Below are positions 33,826 to 42,269 of a DNA stretch of 62,007 bases, piece after piece (positions within the stretch are counted from its first letter, which is position 1; every line of letters begins with the position of its first letter). The stretch comes from Treponemataceae bacterium. GTDB taxonomy: Bacteria > Spirochaetota > Spirochaetia > Treponematales > Treponemataceae. The notes under the pieces are model-generated. The model had not been told where the DNA came from. It searched no databases and saw nothing but the letters and a program-made list of their open reading frames with translations. The translations under genes and the position numbers were made by a program. The DNA lies in assembly GCA_024402435.1 (NCBI GenBank), contig JAKSTU010000013.1, forward strand, positions 1-62,007. The letters run 5' to 3'.

Positions 33826-36747
33826 TCAGTACTTCAGCACGTCAAGAACATCAGAAGTACGCTGCCAACGGAGAGCCGTCTGATAAGGAGTTTCTCCTGA
33901 CAGATTTCTTGCATTTTTGTCGAGACCCAAACCGATAAGCCGGGAAACTGTGGAAGCATCTGCTGTTTTTGCAGCATAATGAAGAATGGAATCACCGCTT
34001 ATGTCCCGTTTGTTGGCGCAATACTGGACAATCACATTAAGAATTGAAGAATTCTTGTTCATGGCATAAGAAAGAGGACAATTTCCTGAATTATCAGTTA
34101 CATAAGGATCTGCACCGTTTTCAAGAAGGACTTTTGAAAGTTCACTATTGTCGGCTTCAATTGCCAAGGACAGAGGAGTACGTCCGGAACTGTTACGGCG
34201 GTTTACTGGGTAATCAAGGTCAACAAGCATTGCCATAGTGTCTGCAGAAACATTGCAGTTTACGGCGATATGCACCGGTGTATTTCCGTCTGAGTCAGAA
34301 ATGTTTTTGTCAGTTCCAAGAACAGCTTCAAGAAGTGTTTCATCGGCACGGTTCAAAACCAGCGAAAGAGGTGTGCGGTTGTGGGCATCGCGGGAAAGAG
34401 GATTACCGCCCGCATTGCGGACAAGTGTAATCAGGTCAAAATCACCGGTTTCTGCAGCTTCGTGGTATGCATTGCGTCCGTACATTTCCTGGAGCAAGGG
34501 AGAAGCTCCCTGATTCAGCAGCATACTTACAAAAGCTGTATTTCCGCTTTGAATTGCATCAACCAAAGGTGTTTTACCTGTAAGATCCGTTGCATTTATG
34601 TCAGCTCCGTTATTGAGCAGAATATTTGCCATCGGAATATTTCCCTGCTTTGCTGCTTCATGAAGAGGCGTTTTTCCTGAAATGTTCTGAGCATTGCAGT
34701 CAGAACCGGATGCCAGAAGAATCTTTGCAGCGTCAGCAGAATTCCAGCGGACAGCTACATGAAGCGCAGTATTTCCAAGGAAATCACGCAGTTCTTTGTC
34801 AGCACCGCTTGAAATCAGCAGTTTGATTGTTGAAGGACTGTTGTTCTTTACGGCAGCAAAAAGAGGACTTTCTCCATTGGAGTTCTGAACATCCGTAAGG
34901 GCACCCTTTTCAAGAAGAACTACAACAGAATCATCCAAAGCTTTTTCAGAAGCGTAGTGCAACGGTGTGTTTCCGATTCCGTCTGTTGATTTGATCACTT
35001 CAGAAGTCAGGAGCCAGTCACGCACTTCCCCGCCCTTGCGGAGAGCAAGACTGAGAGGCGATTCACTTTCGGTATTGCTTGCAAAGACGTCAGCTCTATG
35101 GTTCAGAAGCATTTCACCTACGGTCCGCAGATTGTTCTGAACGGCAAGATACAAAGGAGATACACCGTTGCGGTTCTGAGCATCAACATCAGCGCCCAAC
35201 TGGATCAAATACTGAATCTGATTGATTCCGTAAGAACCGTTGATGGCAATATGGAGCGGTGTATTTCCGAATGAGTCACGGGACATTACATTTCCGGAAT
35301 TGATAAGACGCATCGTCATTTCAAGATTTGTGGCAAATGCAACAGAAAGAGGTGTATTTCCGTAGCGGTCTTCTGCATGAATGTCAGCACCGTGTGAAGC
35401 ATAGAACTCAATATGGGAAGACAGATTTTTCTCAACAGCAAGACACATGGGAGTTGCACCGTCTTTGTTGCGTTCGTCAACATCAGCACCTTTGCTTACC
35501 AGTTTTGCAAGGATTTCAGTATCCATTTCTGACATGGTGGCAACATGCAGAGGTGTATCACCGTACATGTTCTTTACGTTTGCTTTTCCCCCGTACTGCA
35601 GGAGAAGATCAAAAATTTTGGAACGGTTCTCGTAAGGTGTAATAATCAGAAGAGGTGTCTGTCCCAGGCTGTCCTGTGCATTCACATCAGCTTTGGCTTT
35701 GAGAAGCAGTTCAACAATAGTTGCATTTCCATAACGCACGGCTTCATGAAGCGGAGTTGCACCGGAAATGTCTTTTGCAGAAGTCATTGCTCCACGCTCA
35801 AGGAGATACTGAACCACACCTGAATGGCCGCGGATTGCAGCAAAATGAAGAGGAGTCTGTCCGTCATCAGAACGGAGAGAAGGATTGCGGGTTTTTACAG
35901 CGTCTTCAAAGTAACCGAAATCGCCCCGCAGAGGAACCGCATCAGAAAGCAGCATGGCAGCAGCACAACGTATGCTTACGATATCAGTACTGTTTCCATA
36001 GCAAATCTCCAGGGGAGAAACACCGTTCCTGTCAGATACGGAAACCGAAATTCCTTTGGAAATACAATCTTCTATTGCAGAAAGATTGTTCTGTTTTGCA
36101 AAATAATGGACAATGCTCTGCCCCTGGACATCGCGGCAGGCTGCAGTTTTTGAGTTGATCATGCAGTCGTAATAGCGTGTTCCCTTTGAAATGGCCAGAT
36201 CAAGCGCAGTAACGCCGTTTCCGTCTCTGGAAAAAATCGTATTTTCACGGACTGCAAGCAAAGTGGCCGCTTCAAGAGCATCAGCTTTGACAGCAAGATG
36301 CAAAGCGGTATCTCCTTCAAAATTCTTTATATCAGGATCTGCACCCTGAGCAAGAAGAAAATTGACCATGTCAGGATCATTCATCTGGGCAACAAGGTGG
36401 AGTGCGGTATTACCGTTCTTGTCAATGTCATTGACCTCTGCCCGTGTTTTGTACATATTTTTTGCTTCCGCAGAGTTACCTGCAAGAATCAGGTTAAAAA
36501 TGTCAGAACCGGTTTCAGGCTCAACTTCCTCCACAACCGGTGTTTCCACAGGAATTTCTTTTACGACAATTTCTTCCGCAACCTCAATAACCGGCTCTTC
36601 CTCAACAACAGGCTGAACTTTGCTGATTGTTGCAGTTGTACTGATTCTACCTGTAGTCTTGGAGCCCGGAACAGAATTACACGCTGTCAGGCAAACAAGA
36701 AGCAAGCCGATCAGACAATAAACCGAATATTTTCTGATATTGTTCAT
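33826..36747 (-). CDS. Giant ankyrin-repeat lipoprotein
   Basis: The 973-residue protein has a lipoprotein signal (CLIGLLLVCLTACNS, lipobox LTAC), an acidic, Val/Glu-rich linker, and then about 26 ankyrin repeats of 32-33 residues (GNTPLHIA-type consensus, for example SGATPLHEAVRYGNATIVEL) that fill nearly all of the rest. Ankyrin stacks bind proteins. With lipid anchoring it should sit on the periplasmic or outer face of a membrane. The ATG at 36747 follows AAGAGG; the frame extends eight codons further. Several repeats near residues 130-260 are degenerate. Its partner is unknown. Confidence 0.88.
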   Translation of the reverse strand: MNNIRKYSVYCLIGLLLVCLTACNSVPGSKTTGRISTTATISKVQPVVEEEPVIEVAEEIVVKEIPVETPVVEEVEPETGSDIFNLILAGNSAEAKNMYKTRAEVNDIDKNGNTALHLVAQMNDPDMVNFLLAQGADPDIKNFEGDTALHLAVKADALEAATLLAVRENTIFSRDGNGVTALDLAISKGTRYYDCMINSKTAACRDVQGQSIVHYFAKQNNLSAIEDCISKGISVSVSDRNGVSPLEICYGNSTDIVSIRCAAAMLLSDAVPLRGDFGYFEDAVKTRNPSLRSDDGQTPLHFAAIRGHSGVVQYLLERGAMTSAKDISGATPLHEAVRYGNATIVELLLKAKADVNAQDSLGQTPLLIITPYENRSKIFDLLLQYGGKANVKNMYGDTPLHVATMSEMDTEILAKLVSKGADVDERNKDGATPMCLAVEKNLSSHIEFYASHGADIHAEDRYGNTPLSVAFATNLEMTMRLINSGNVMSRDSFGNTPLHIAINGSYGINQIQYLIQLGADVDAQNRNGVSPLYLAVQNNLRTVGEMLLNHRADVFASNTESESPLSLALRKGGEVRDWLLTSEVIKSTDGIGNTPLHYASEKALDDSVVVLLEKGALTDVQNSNGESPLFAAVKNNSPSTIKLLISSGADKELRDFLGNTALHVAVRWNSADAAKILLASGSDCNAQNISGKTPLHEAAKQGNIPMANILLNNGADINATDLTGKTPLVDAIQSGNTAFVSMLLNQGASPLLQEMYGRNAYHEAAETGDFDLITLVRNAGGNPLSRDAHNRTPLSLVLNRADETLLEAVLGTDKNISDSDGNTPVHIAVNCNVSADTMAMLVDLDYPVNRRNSSGRTPLSLAIEADNSELSKVLLENGADPYVTDNSGNCPLSYAMNKNSSILNVIVQYCANKRDISGDSILHYAAKTADASTVSRLIGLGLDKNARNLSGETPYQTALRWQRTSDVLDVLKY

Positions 36748-36821
36748 AAAAAACCTCTTAAAAGAAAGCAATTCCCTTAGAATATCGACATCTGAAAAAA
36801 AACCTTAATAGAAAAGGAATG

Positions 36822-39608
36822 TCATCTTCCGCAGCAATTCTTGTATTTTTTTCCGCTTCCGCAGGGACAAGGATCATTTCTTCCGACTTTCGGAGCAATG
36901 CGGACAACTGTAACATTGTCACCCTGACGTCTGCTGGCCATCGGATTGTTGACGGTAGCCGCATTTTTTGCCGCATTTCCGTCAAAAGCCTGCATTGCGT
37001 TATGCTGTGCATTCATTGTGCGGGGGCCGGCGTTCTGTGCACGGTCCTGGCTGTTTGCGACTGTAACTTTTACACGGAAAATGCGTGAAACGATTTCGCT
37101 CCTGATGTTGTCCATCATGTCGTAGAAAACATTGAAACCGTCAATTTTGTATTCCGTAAGGGGATTTTTTGAACCGTAAGAACGGAGACGGACTGCTTCT
37201 CGCAAACCTTCCAATGCTTCAAGATGGTCAAGCCATTTTTTGTCGATATACTGCAGATATTGATACCTGATGAACATGTTCAGGTTCTGCTTGCCGGCGA
37301 GTGCTTCTTTTTCAGCAAGATCAGCATCCAGCATACCGCAGATTGATTTGTTCAGCTTTTCGCCGTCATCTTTGCTTCCGTTCACACCGATTTCTTCAAA
37401 ATCCACTGTCCGGGCAAATTTCTTTTTGAGAGCCTCTGTCAAAGCACTCTGTGCACCGGCCAAATCTTTTCTGCACTGGTCTTCATAGGCAGAAACCATA
37501 TCTGCAACTTCGTCGTGTGCATTTGCAGCAACGCGCTGAGCGAGGTTTTCATCTGCAAGGATTGCGTCACGCTGCTGATAAATTGAATTGCGCTGCTCAT
37601 TAAGAACATCATCGTATTCAAGCAGGTGTTTGCGGATTTCAAAGTTGCGCTCTTCAACCTTTGTCTGAGCACTTTCGATGCTTCTGTTCAGCATAGGATG
37701 ATTGATGGCATCACCGCCTGTCATACCTACACGGCCCATGATTGCCTTCATTTTCTCGCCGCCGAAAAGTCTCAGCAGGTCGTCATCCATACTGATGAAA
37801 AATTTGCTGCGTCCCGGGTCACCCTGTCGTCCGGAACGTCCACGAAGCTGATTGTCGATACGACGGCTTTCATGCCGCTCAGAACCGATTACGTAAAGTC
37901 CTCCGCAATTCTTGACTTCTTCGTAATCCTTTTTCCATGCTTCTTTTTCAATCTGAAGAGCGGCAGCATACTGTTCAGCAGTTGCCTGAGTTCCTGCACG
38001 TTTTTGCGCACGGAATTCAGGGTTTCCGCCAAGTTTGATATCCGTACCGCGACCGGCCATATTAGTTGCAATTGTAACTGCACCCTTTGCACCGGCTTCT
38101 GCAATGATCAGTGCTTCCCGTGCATGATTTTTTGCATTAAGCACTTCATGGCGGATTCCTTTCTTTGTAAGAATAGCAGACAGAAGCTCTGATTTTTCAA
38201 TGGAAACAGTACCAACAAGAACTGGCTGACCTTTTGAATGGGCAACCGCAATTTCTTTTGCAATGGCTTCCCATTTGTCAGATTCGTTCAGATAAACTTC
38301 GTCGTCTTCGTCAATACGGGCAACAGGTTTGTGAGTAGGAACAACAACAACGTCCAGTCCGTAAATTTTGTTGAATTCCACAGATTCAGTTTCTGCGGTA
38401 CCGGTCATGCCGGAAAGTTTTTCGTACATACGGAAATAGTTCTGGAAAGTAACCGTTGCAAGAGTTCTGTTGCGCTGTGCAATACGAATGCGTTCCTTGG
38501 CTTCAATTGCCTGATGCAGTCCGTCTCCGTAACGTCTGCCTTCAAGAATGCGTCCTGTAAATTCATCAACAATCTGAACCTGTCCGTCTTTTACCACATA
38601 ATCAACATCAGGTTTGTAAAGTTCGTGAGCCCGCACAGCCTGTGTAAAATAATGGATGTATTCAAAGTTTTCTTCGTTGAAAAGGCTTCCGGAAATCTTA
38701 TTGTGTTTCTGGAGGATTTCTTCAATTTTAAGCATACCCGCATCCGTAAAGGAAACGTGTTTGCCCTTTTCATCCAGTTTGTAGTCACCGACAATTTCTT
38801 CACCCCGGGTTTCGTCAGGATATTCGTCAGTTCCGGGTTTCTTCTCAACCTCTTTAAGGTCTTTTACGAGTTTGTCAACATCATAAAACTTTACTGTATC
38901 GTCTTCACCCTGACCGGAAATAATCAGCGGAGTACGGGCTTCATCAATAAGAATCGAGTCAATTTCGTCAACAATACAATAAGCAAAACCGCGCTGAACT
39001 TTCTTTTCCAAAGAAACCTGCATGTTGTCACGCAGATAGTCAAATCCAAGCTCATTGTTCGTACCGTATGTAATGTCACAGTCGTAAGCCCGTTTTCTGG
39101 CAACGTTGTCCATGTTTGCAACGATGATACCTACAGTCACACCCAAATATTCATAGACAGGGCGCATCCAGTTTGCATCGCGTTCTGCAAGGTAATCGTT
39201 GACAGTAACTACATGAACACCTCTGCCCGCCAGCGCATTGAGATATGCAGCCGCAACGGTCATAAGTGTTTTTCCTTCACCGGTTTTCAGTTCGGCAAGT
39301 TTTCCCTGATGAAGGACAATTGATCCCATTATCTGAGTGTCATAGGAACGCTCTCCCAAAACACGTTTAGAAGCTTCGCGGGCCAGAGCAAATGCTTTGG
39401 GAAGAATAGAATCAAGGATTTCAGCCCTTTTGTCACCGGCGTCTGCCAGCTGTGCCTTGAACCCGGCAGAAACTTCCTTGAACTGTTCCGCAGTAAGTGA
39501 AGCAGCCCACTCTTCTTCAGCATTTACAGCTGCAAGAATCGGCTGCAGATCCCTGATATCACGATCATTTTTTGTACCGAAAATCTTTGTAAGCAGTTTG
39601 TCAAACAT
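36822..39608 (-). CDS. secA: Preprotein translocase ATPase SecA
   Basis: The 928-residue motor drives exported proteins through SecYEG. It has Walker A (AELKTGEGKTLMTVAAAYL), Walker B (CIVDEIDSILIDEAR), GTAETESVEFNKIYGL, TNMAGRGTDIKLGGN, RGRSGRQGDPG and the C-terminal zinc motif DPCPCGSGKKYKNCCGR that binds SecB or phospholipid. GGAGAAAA precedes the ATG. It is 17 bp after the TrpR-family gene on the same strand. Confidence 0.97.
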   Translation of the reverse strand: MFDKLLTKIFGTKNDRDIRDLQPILAAVNAEEEWAASLTAEQFKEVSAGFKAQLADAGDKRAEILDSILPKAFALAREASKRVLGERSYDTQIMGSIVLHQGKLAELKTGEGKTLMTVAAAYLNALAGRGVHVVTVNDYLAERDANWMRPVYEYLGVTVGIIVANMDNVARKRAYDCDITYGTNNELGFDYLRDNMQVSLEKKVQRGFAYCIVDEIDSILIDEARTPLIISGQGEDDTVKFYDVDKLVKDLKEVEKKPGTDEYPDETRGEEIVGDYKLDEKGKHVSFTDAGMLKIEEILQKHNKISGSLFNEENFEYIHYFTQAVRAHELYKPDVDYVVKDGQVQIVDEFTGRILEGRRYGDGLHQAIEAKERIRIAQRNRTLATVTFQNYFRMYEKLSGMTGTAETESVEFNKIYGLDVVVVPTHKPVARIDEDDEVYLNESDKWEAIAKEIAVAHSKGQPVLVGTVSIEKSELLSAILTKKGIRHEVLNAKNHAREALIIAEAGAKGAVTIATNMAGRGTDIKLGGNPEFRAQKRAGTQATAEQYAAALQIEKEAWKKDYEEVKNCGGLYVIGSERHESRRIDNQLRGRSGRQGDPGRSKFFISMDDDLLRLFGGEKMKAIMGRVGMTGGDAINHPMLNRSIESAQTKVEERNFEIRKHLLEYDDVLNEQRNSIYQQRDAILADENLAQRVAANAHDEVADMVSAYEDQCRKDLAGAQSALTEALKKKFARTVDFEEIGVNGSKDDGEKLNKSICGMLDADLAEKEALAGKQNLNMFIRYQYLQYIDKKWLDHLEALEGLREAVRLRSYGSKNPLTEYKIDGFNVFYDMMDNIRSEIVSRIFRVKVTVANSQDRAQNAGPRTMNAQHNAMQAFDGNAAKNAATVNNPMASRRQGDNVTVVRIAPKVGRNDPCPCGSGKKYKNCCGR

Positions 39609-39625
39609 ATTTTTCTCCGTTTCTT

Positions 39626-39937
39626 TTATTTTTTCAATGTTTCCGCATGATCAAGCATCTTTCGGAATGCACTGTCTGATTTTTTGAGTTCTTTGGATCC
39701 TCTTGTAATTTTGCAGAGACTCATTCCGAAACTTTTTGCAATTTCCCTTTGCGGAACACCTTTGTCAATTTCTTTGACCAGAAGCCATCTGTTGGAGATG
39801 TCATAAATTTCAGCATTTGTAAAAAGGCAGCAGAAAAAATCTTTCAGAAAGTCTTTGTCATCTGTATTTGCAATGCAGCTGCAAAGTTCGTCAAAACCTT
39901 CTGCAGCGCGAATATTCATTTCTTCAGTAATTTCCAT
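39626..39937 (-). CDS. TrpR/YerC-family DNA-binding regulator
   Basis: The 103-residue protein is helical, with a TrpR-type helix-turn-helix (VPQREIAKSFGMSLCKITRG, then SKELKKSD), close to the DNA-reading helices of E. coli TrpR. Whether it binds tryptophan is not clear, and no tryptophan gene is near. It has no Shine-Dalgarno sequence; a promoter stands 6 nt before the ATG. A tandem 12-bp repeat and an inverted repeat lie just upstream and could be its own operator. Confidence 0.8.
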   Translation of the reverse strand: MEITEEMNIRAAEGFDELCSCIANTDDKDFLKDFFCCLFTNAEIYDISNRWLLVKEIDKGVPQREIAKSFGMSLCKITRGSKELKKSDSAFRKMLDHAETLKK

Positions 39938-39943
39938 ACATAT

Positions 39944-39972
39944 AATATATGTTAAAAATCACAAAAAGTGAA
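39944..39972 (-). promoter_or_regulatory. Promoter of the TrpR-family gene, probably leaderless
   Basis: On the minus strand TTCACT and TATATT are 17 bp apart, with only 6 nt between the -10 box and the ATG at 39937. Confidence 0.6.
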
Positions 39973-39990
39973 TTGGAAATTCTATCTATA

Positions 39991-40014
39991 GAAACTAATC
40001 GAGAAACTAATCGG
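39991..40014. repeat. Tandem repeat of GAAACTAATCGA (two copies)
   Basis: Two adjacent 12-bp units (39991-40002 and 40003-40014) differ only in the last base. They lie 19 bp upstream of the -35 box of the TrpR-family gene, in a 229-bp non-coding gap. Confidence 0.85.
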
Positions 40015-40030
40015 CAGACAAAATCCTGAG

Positions 40031-40074
40031 CATTCAAATGCCGATAATTCTCGATACATTTCGACATTTGAATG
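40031..40074. repeat. Perfect 10-bp inverted repeat CATTCAAATG / CATTTGAATG
   Basis: The arms are at 40031-40040 and 40065-40074 with a 24-nt loop. No T run follows on either strand, so it is not an ordinary terminator. It sits in the 39938-40166 gap, in which I see no coding region. Confidence 0.8.
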
Positions 40075-40166
40075 TACGACGGAGAAAAACCTGCGGCAAC
40101 CGGGCCACTCAAAAGTTCAGAAAGTCTGTTGACTTAAACGTGGCGAACCGGAGCGATTTTTTGAAG

Positions 40167-41045
40167 TCAGCATTTTTTGTACAGACGGTCAATGTTTCTG
40201 TTGCAGTTTTCCGCAAGTATTTCAACGGGAATCTGTTTTGCAGAAGCAATAAAATCGTATGTGTGTTTTATGAGAAGCGGAGAATTTGTGGTTCCTCTGA
40301 ATGGAACAGGAGCAAGATAAGGTGCATCAGTTTCCAGAAGCAGAAGATCATCAGGAATGTAGCGGATCAGTTCATCCATTGCAGCAAGTTTTGATTTTTT
40401 CGTATAAGTCACACCGCCGCCCAAAGCAATGTACCAGCCTAAGTCCAGAAAAGCTTTTGCAGCTTCTATGTCATAGGAAAAACAATGGATTTCACCTTTG
40501 TTGTATCCGCTTTCCTTAATTACTTCCAAAGTTTCTTCAAAAGCGTCCCGGCTGTGCACCATTACCGGCAAATCAAATTCGCGGCCCAGTTCCAACTGCA
40601 TCAGGAACATTTCACGTTCACCCTCAATCATATTCCTGTCAAAGTCTTCAGCGCTTCTGCCGTCCACACCCGACGGGTTCCAATGATGATCCAGACCGCA
40701 TTCACCGATGCAGCAAAGTTTGTCATTTCCGTAAGTTTTTCGGAATTCTTCTATCTGTCCGCGCAAAATCTTCATCTGCGCATCTCTTTCTCTGATTGCT
40801 TCCGGAGCAGGCCAAATTCCGGCAGAAAAATAAAGCATGTTTTTTGCTTTTTCTGCAGTTTTTTCATCCTTTACTGCATTGATTGCAGAGTACGCAAAGG
40901 CGGCATGTTCAAGAAGCCCGTCAGCATGAGTGCCCGCATCCATGGCAAAATAGTAATTGTCGTCAGCCATTGCAGAAAGCAGTTCAACAGGATCTGCGCC
41001 GCATTCACAAGTATGAAGAAAATGGAAATGTGTATCAGAAAGCAT
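40167..41045 (-). CDS. TatD-family metal-dependent hydrolase
   Basis: The 292-residue TIM-barrel hydrolase has the metal ligands of the TatD family: DTHFHF at the N-terminus, IGECGLDHHWNPSG, VMVHSRDAFEETL, IHCFSYDI and LLLETDAPYLAP. The family has DNase or peptide-clearing activity in the cytoplasm. The start at 41045 is chosen over one five codons upstream; there is no Shine-Dalgarno sequence, and a -10 box stands 5 nt before it. Confidence 0.92.
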   Translation of the reverse strand: MLSDTHFHFLHTCECGADPVELLSAMADDNYYFAMDAGTHADGLLEHAAFAYSAINAVKDEKTAEKAKNMLYFSAGIWPAPEAIRERDAQMKILRGQIEEFRKTYGNDKLCCIGECGLDHHWNPSGVDGRSAEDFDRNMIEGEREMFLMQLELGREFDLPVMVHSRDAFEETLEVIKESGYNKGEIHCFSYDIEAAKAFLDLGWYIALGGGVTYTKKSKLAAMDELIRYIPDDLLLLETDAPYLAPVPFRGTTNSPLLIKHTYDFIASAKQIPVEILAENCNRNIDRLYKKC

Positions 41046-41050
41046 GACTA

Positions 41051-41080
41051 ATAGTAGCAAAAAAGCATAGACTTGCGCAA
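41051..41080 (-). promoter_or_regulatory. tatD promoter, sharing its -35 box with the tRNA-Leu promoter
   Basis: On the minus strand TTGCGC (41075-41080) and TACTAT (41051-41056) are 18 bp apart, with 5 nt to the ATG. The palindrome TTGCGCAA at 41073-41080 also holds the -35 box of the divergent tRNA promoter. Confidence 0.55.
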
Positions 41081-41102
41081 ATACCGGATAATCTGATATA
41101 TT
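41073..41102 (+). promoter_or_regulatory. tRNA-Leu promoter
   Basis: TTGCGC and TATATT are 18 bp apart, and TGA before the -10 box makes it an extended -10 promoter. Transcription should start about 7 nt before the mature tRNA. Confidence 0.7.
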
Positions 41103-41115
41103 TTTTTACAGTGTT

Positions 41116-41201
41116 GCCGGGATGGTGAAATTGGTAGACACAAGGGACTTAAAATCCCTCGGCAGTTAAACGCCGTGCCGGTTCGATTCCGGTTCCCGGC
41201 A
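41116..41201 (+). tRNA. tRNA-Leu (anticodon UAA)
   Basis: The 7-bp acceptor stem GCCGGGA/TCCCGGC, the anticodon stem AGGGA/TCCCT with loop CTTAAAA (anticodon TAA), a long variable arm (CGGCAGTTAAACGCCG) and the T arm CCGGTTCGATTCCGG are all present. The long variable arm and the anticodon identify a leucine tRNA that reads UUA. After the discriminator A the genome has CA rather than CCA, so the CCA end must be added by the nucleotidyltransferase encoded at 24556. Confidence 0.97.
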
Positions 41202-41206
41202 CATAA

Positions 41207-41252
41207 AAAAAGACTGATGTTTCGGCTCTGATCAACCGGCATCAGTCTTTTT
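41207..41252. terminator. Bidirectional terminator after tRNA-Leu
   Basis: AAAGACTGATG and CATCAGTCTTT form the stem, with a T run on the plus strand and an A run on the other side. It ends the tRNA transcript and also the minus-strand ribosomal operon, which stops at 41274. Confidence 0.88.
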
Positions 41253-41273
41253 TTTTCAGCATTTTTCTGATTT

Positions 41274-41741
41274 TCAGCGCACCTGACTGAAAAGAGAAGC
41301 CATCTGAGATCTCCACTCGTATTTTTTGTCTCTTTCTTCCCATTCAATAATACGTTCAATTGTAAAATTTTTCGGATCATTCACATTCGGGAAATAGAGA
41401 ATTGCAAAACGCCCCTGTCCGATGTAAGAAATTTTCTGCCCGGGCATAAGTTTTTCCTTGCTCTGCAGATATTCAAGAACACAGTCAAAATGTACCGGTT
41501 CTCCGGTCCCCTTTTCAGCAAGTGCAGATGAAAGTTCTGTAATCGGTTTGTGGCAGCGGGGGCATTCAGGCATATTCTGTTTGAAATGTCTGATAGACTC
41601 GATATTTTCCTGTTCTTCCCGGGCCAAAGCCTCCCTTCTTGCATTGCGGGCTTCTCTTCTTTCCTGATCTTCCTTGCGTTCTGAAGCTCCGTGTCTGTTG
41701 TTCCATGAACGACGGGAATTACGGTTTTTGTTATACTCCAT
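41274..41741 (-). CDS. Small zinc-motif protein with a basic N-terminus, unknown function
   Basis: The 155-residue protein begins with a highly charged Arg/Glu-rich region (about 1-50, probably a coiled coil or RNA-binding tail), followed by CPRCHKPI and HFDC, which look like one zinc site, and a folded C-terminal part (QKISYIGQGRFAILYFPN). I recognise no named family. It overlaps the preceding 59-codon ORF by 11 bp and is the last gene of the rpsP operon, before a strong terminator. A role in translation or RNA handling fits the context but is not shown. Confidence 0.75.
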   Translation of the reverse strand: MEYNKNRNSRRSWNNRHGASERKEDQERREARNARREALAREEQENIESIRHFKQNMPECPRCHKPITELSSALAEKGTGEPVHFDCVLEYLQSKEKLMPGQKISYIGQGRFAILYFPNVNDPKNFTIERIIEWEERDKKYEWRSQMASLFSQVR

Positions 41742-41910
41742 TTACAATTTCCTTTCGGTTACGCGGTTTTTCAACAATTTTCCGGCTCAATACCAGAGCG
41801 ATTCTCTGAACTGCGTTATTCATGTATGTTTCATCGTGAATTTTTTCACGCAACTCAAGAATCCTTTGGGAAACATCCTGATCAACTGTACAAATATCAG
41901 TCGGGCTCAT
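41731..41910 (-). CDS. 59-codon ORF between yraN and the zinc-motif gene
   Basis: This short frame starts with ATG inside the yraN stop (ATGA overlap, as in translational coupling) and ends 11 bp inside the next gene. The product begins MSPTDICTVDQDVSQRILEL and contains a predicted helix with a basic end (KIVEKPRNRKEIV). I know no family. The tight overlap at both ends and the lack of any other use for the 165-bp gap are the evidence that it is translated. Confidence 0.6.
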   Translation of the reverse strand: MSPTDICTVDQDVSQRILELREKIHDETYMNNAVQRIALVLSRKIVEKPRNRKEIVNGV

Positions 41911-42269
41911 AAATACTCCGAAAACGCATTTTCTATGTGATAAACCGGCTCCACACCGGGCATATCGACAACCAATACATCGTATCTGATGTAGTTACAA
42001 TTATATTGTCGATATTTCAACAGAAAACATTTAGACGTTTCCAGAATTCTTTTTCGTTTTATTTCGTTTAATTTTGCAGCAAGAGTTTCCCAGTTTCCGC
42101 TGGGAAGAGTTTTTACTTCTGCAAAAACAAGAATTTCCTCTTTTTTCGCAATTATGTCGATTTCACCTCTGCGGGTCCGCCAGTTTCTTGCAACAATCTC
42201 AAAACCTTTGCTCTGCAGGTATTCAGCGGCTTTTGTTTCCCCTGCATTGCCGACGGATTTATTAGACAA
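41907..42269 (-). CDS. YraN family (UPF0102) nuclease-like protein
   Basis: The 120-residue protein shows the YraN pattern: GNAGETKAAEYLQSKGFEIV, NWRTRRGEIDIIAKK and ILVFAEVKTLPSG, which is a restriction-endonuclease-like fold with D-(E/Q)xK-type residues. Its function is uncertain; it is often found with ribosome and signal-recognition genes. It overlaps the HD-GYP gene upstream by 8 bp and the 59-codon ORF downstream by 4 bp. Confidence 0.9.
   Translation of the reverse strand: MSNKSVGNAGETKAAEYLQSKGFEIVARNWRTRRGEIDIIAKKEEILVFAEVKTLPSGNWETLAAKLNEIKRKRILETSKCFLLKYRQYNCNYIRYDVLVVDMPGVEPVYHIENAFSEYL

Noticed and set aside
38238..39323. A 361-codon open frame on the plus strand antisense to secA
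   Set aside because: It lies fully inside the highly conserved secA gene and has a composition typical of an antisense shadow, with no ribosome site or known domain.
39991..40074. CRISPR array
   Set aside because: Only two tandem 12-bp units and one inverted repeat are present, with no regular spacers and no cas genes.
39924..40112. Minus-strand 62-codon frame and overlapping plus frame in the trpR-tatD gap
   Set aside because: Neither has a ribosome site, a domain or sensible composition, and both overlap the promoter and repeats of the TrpR-family gene.
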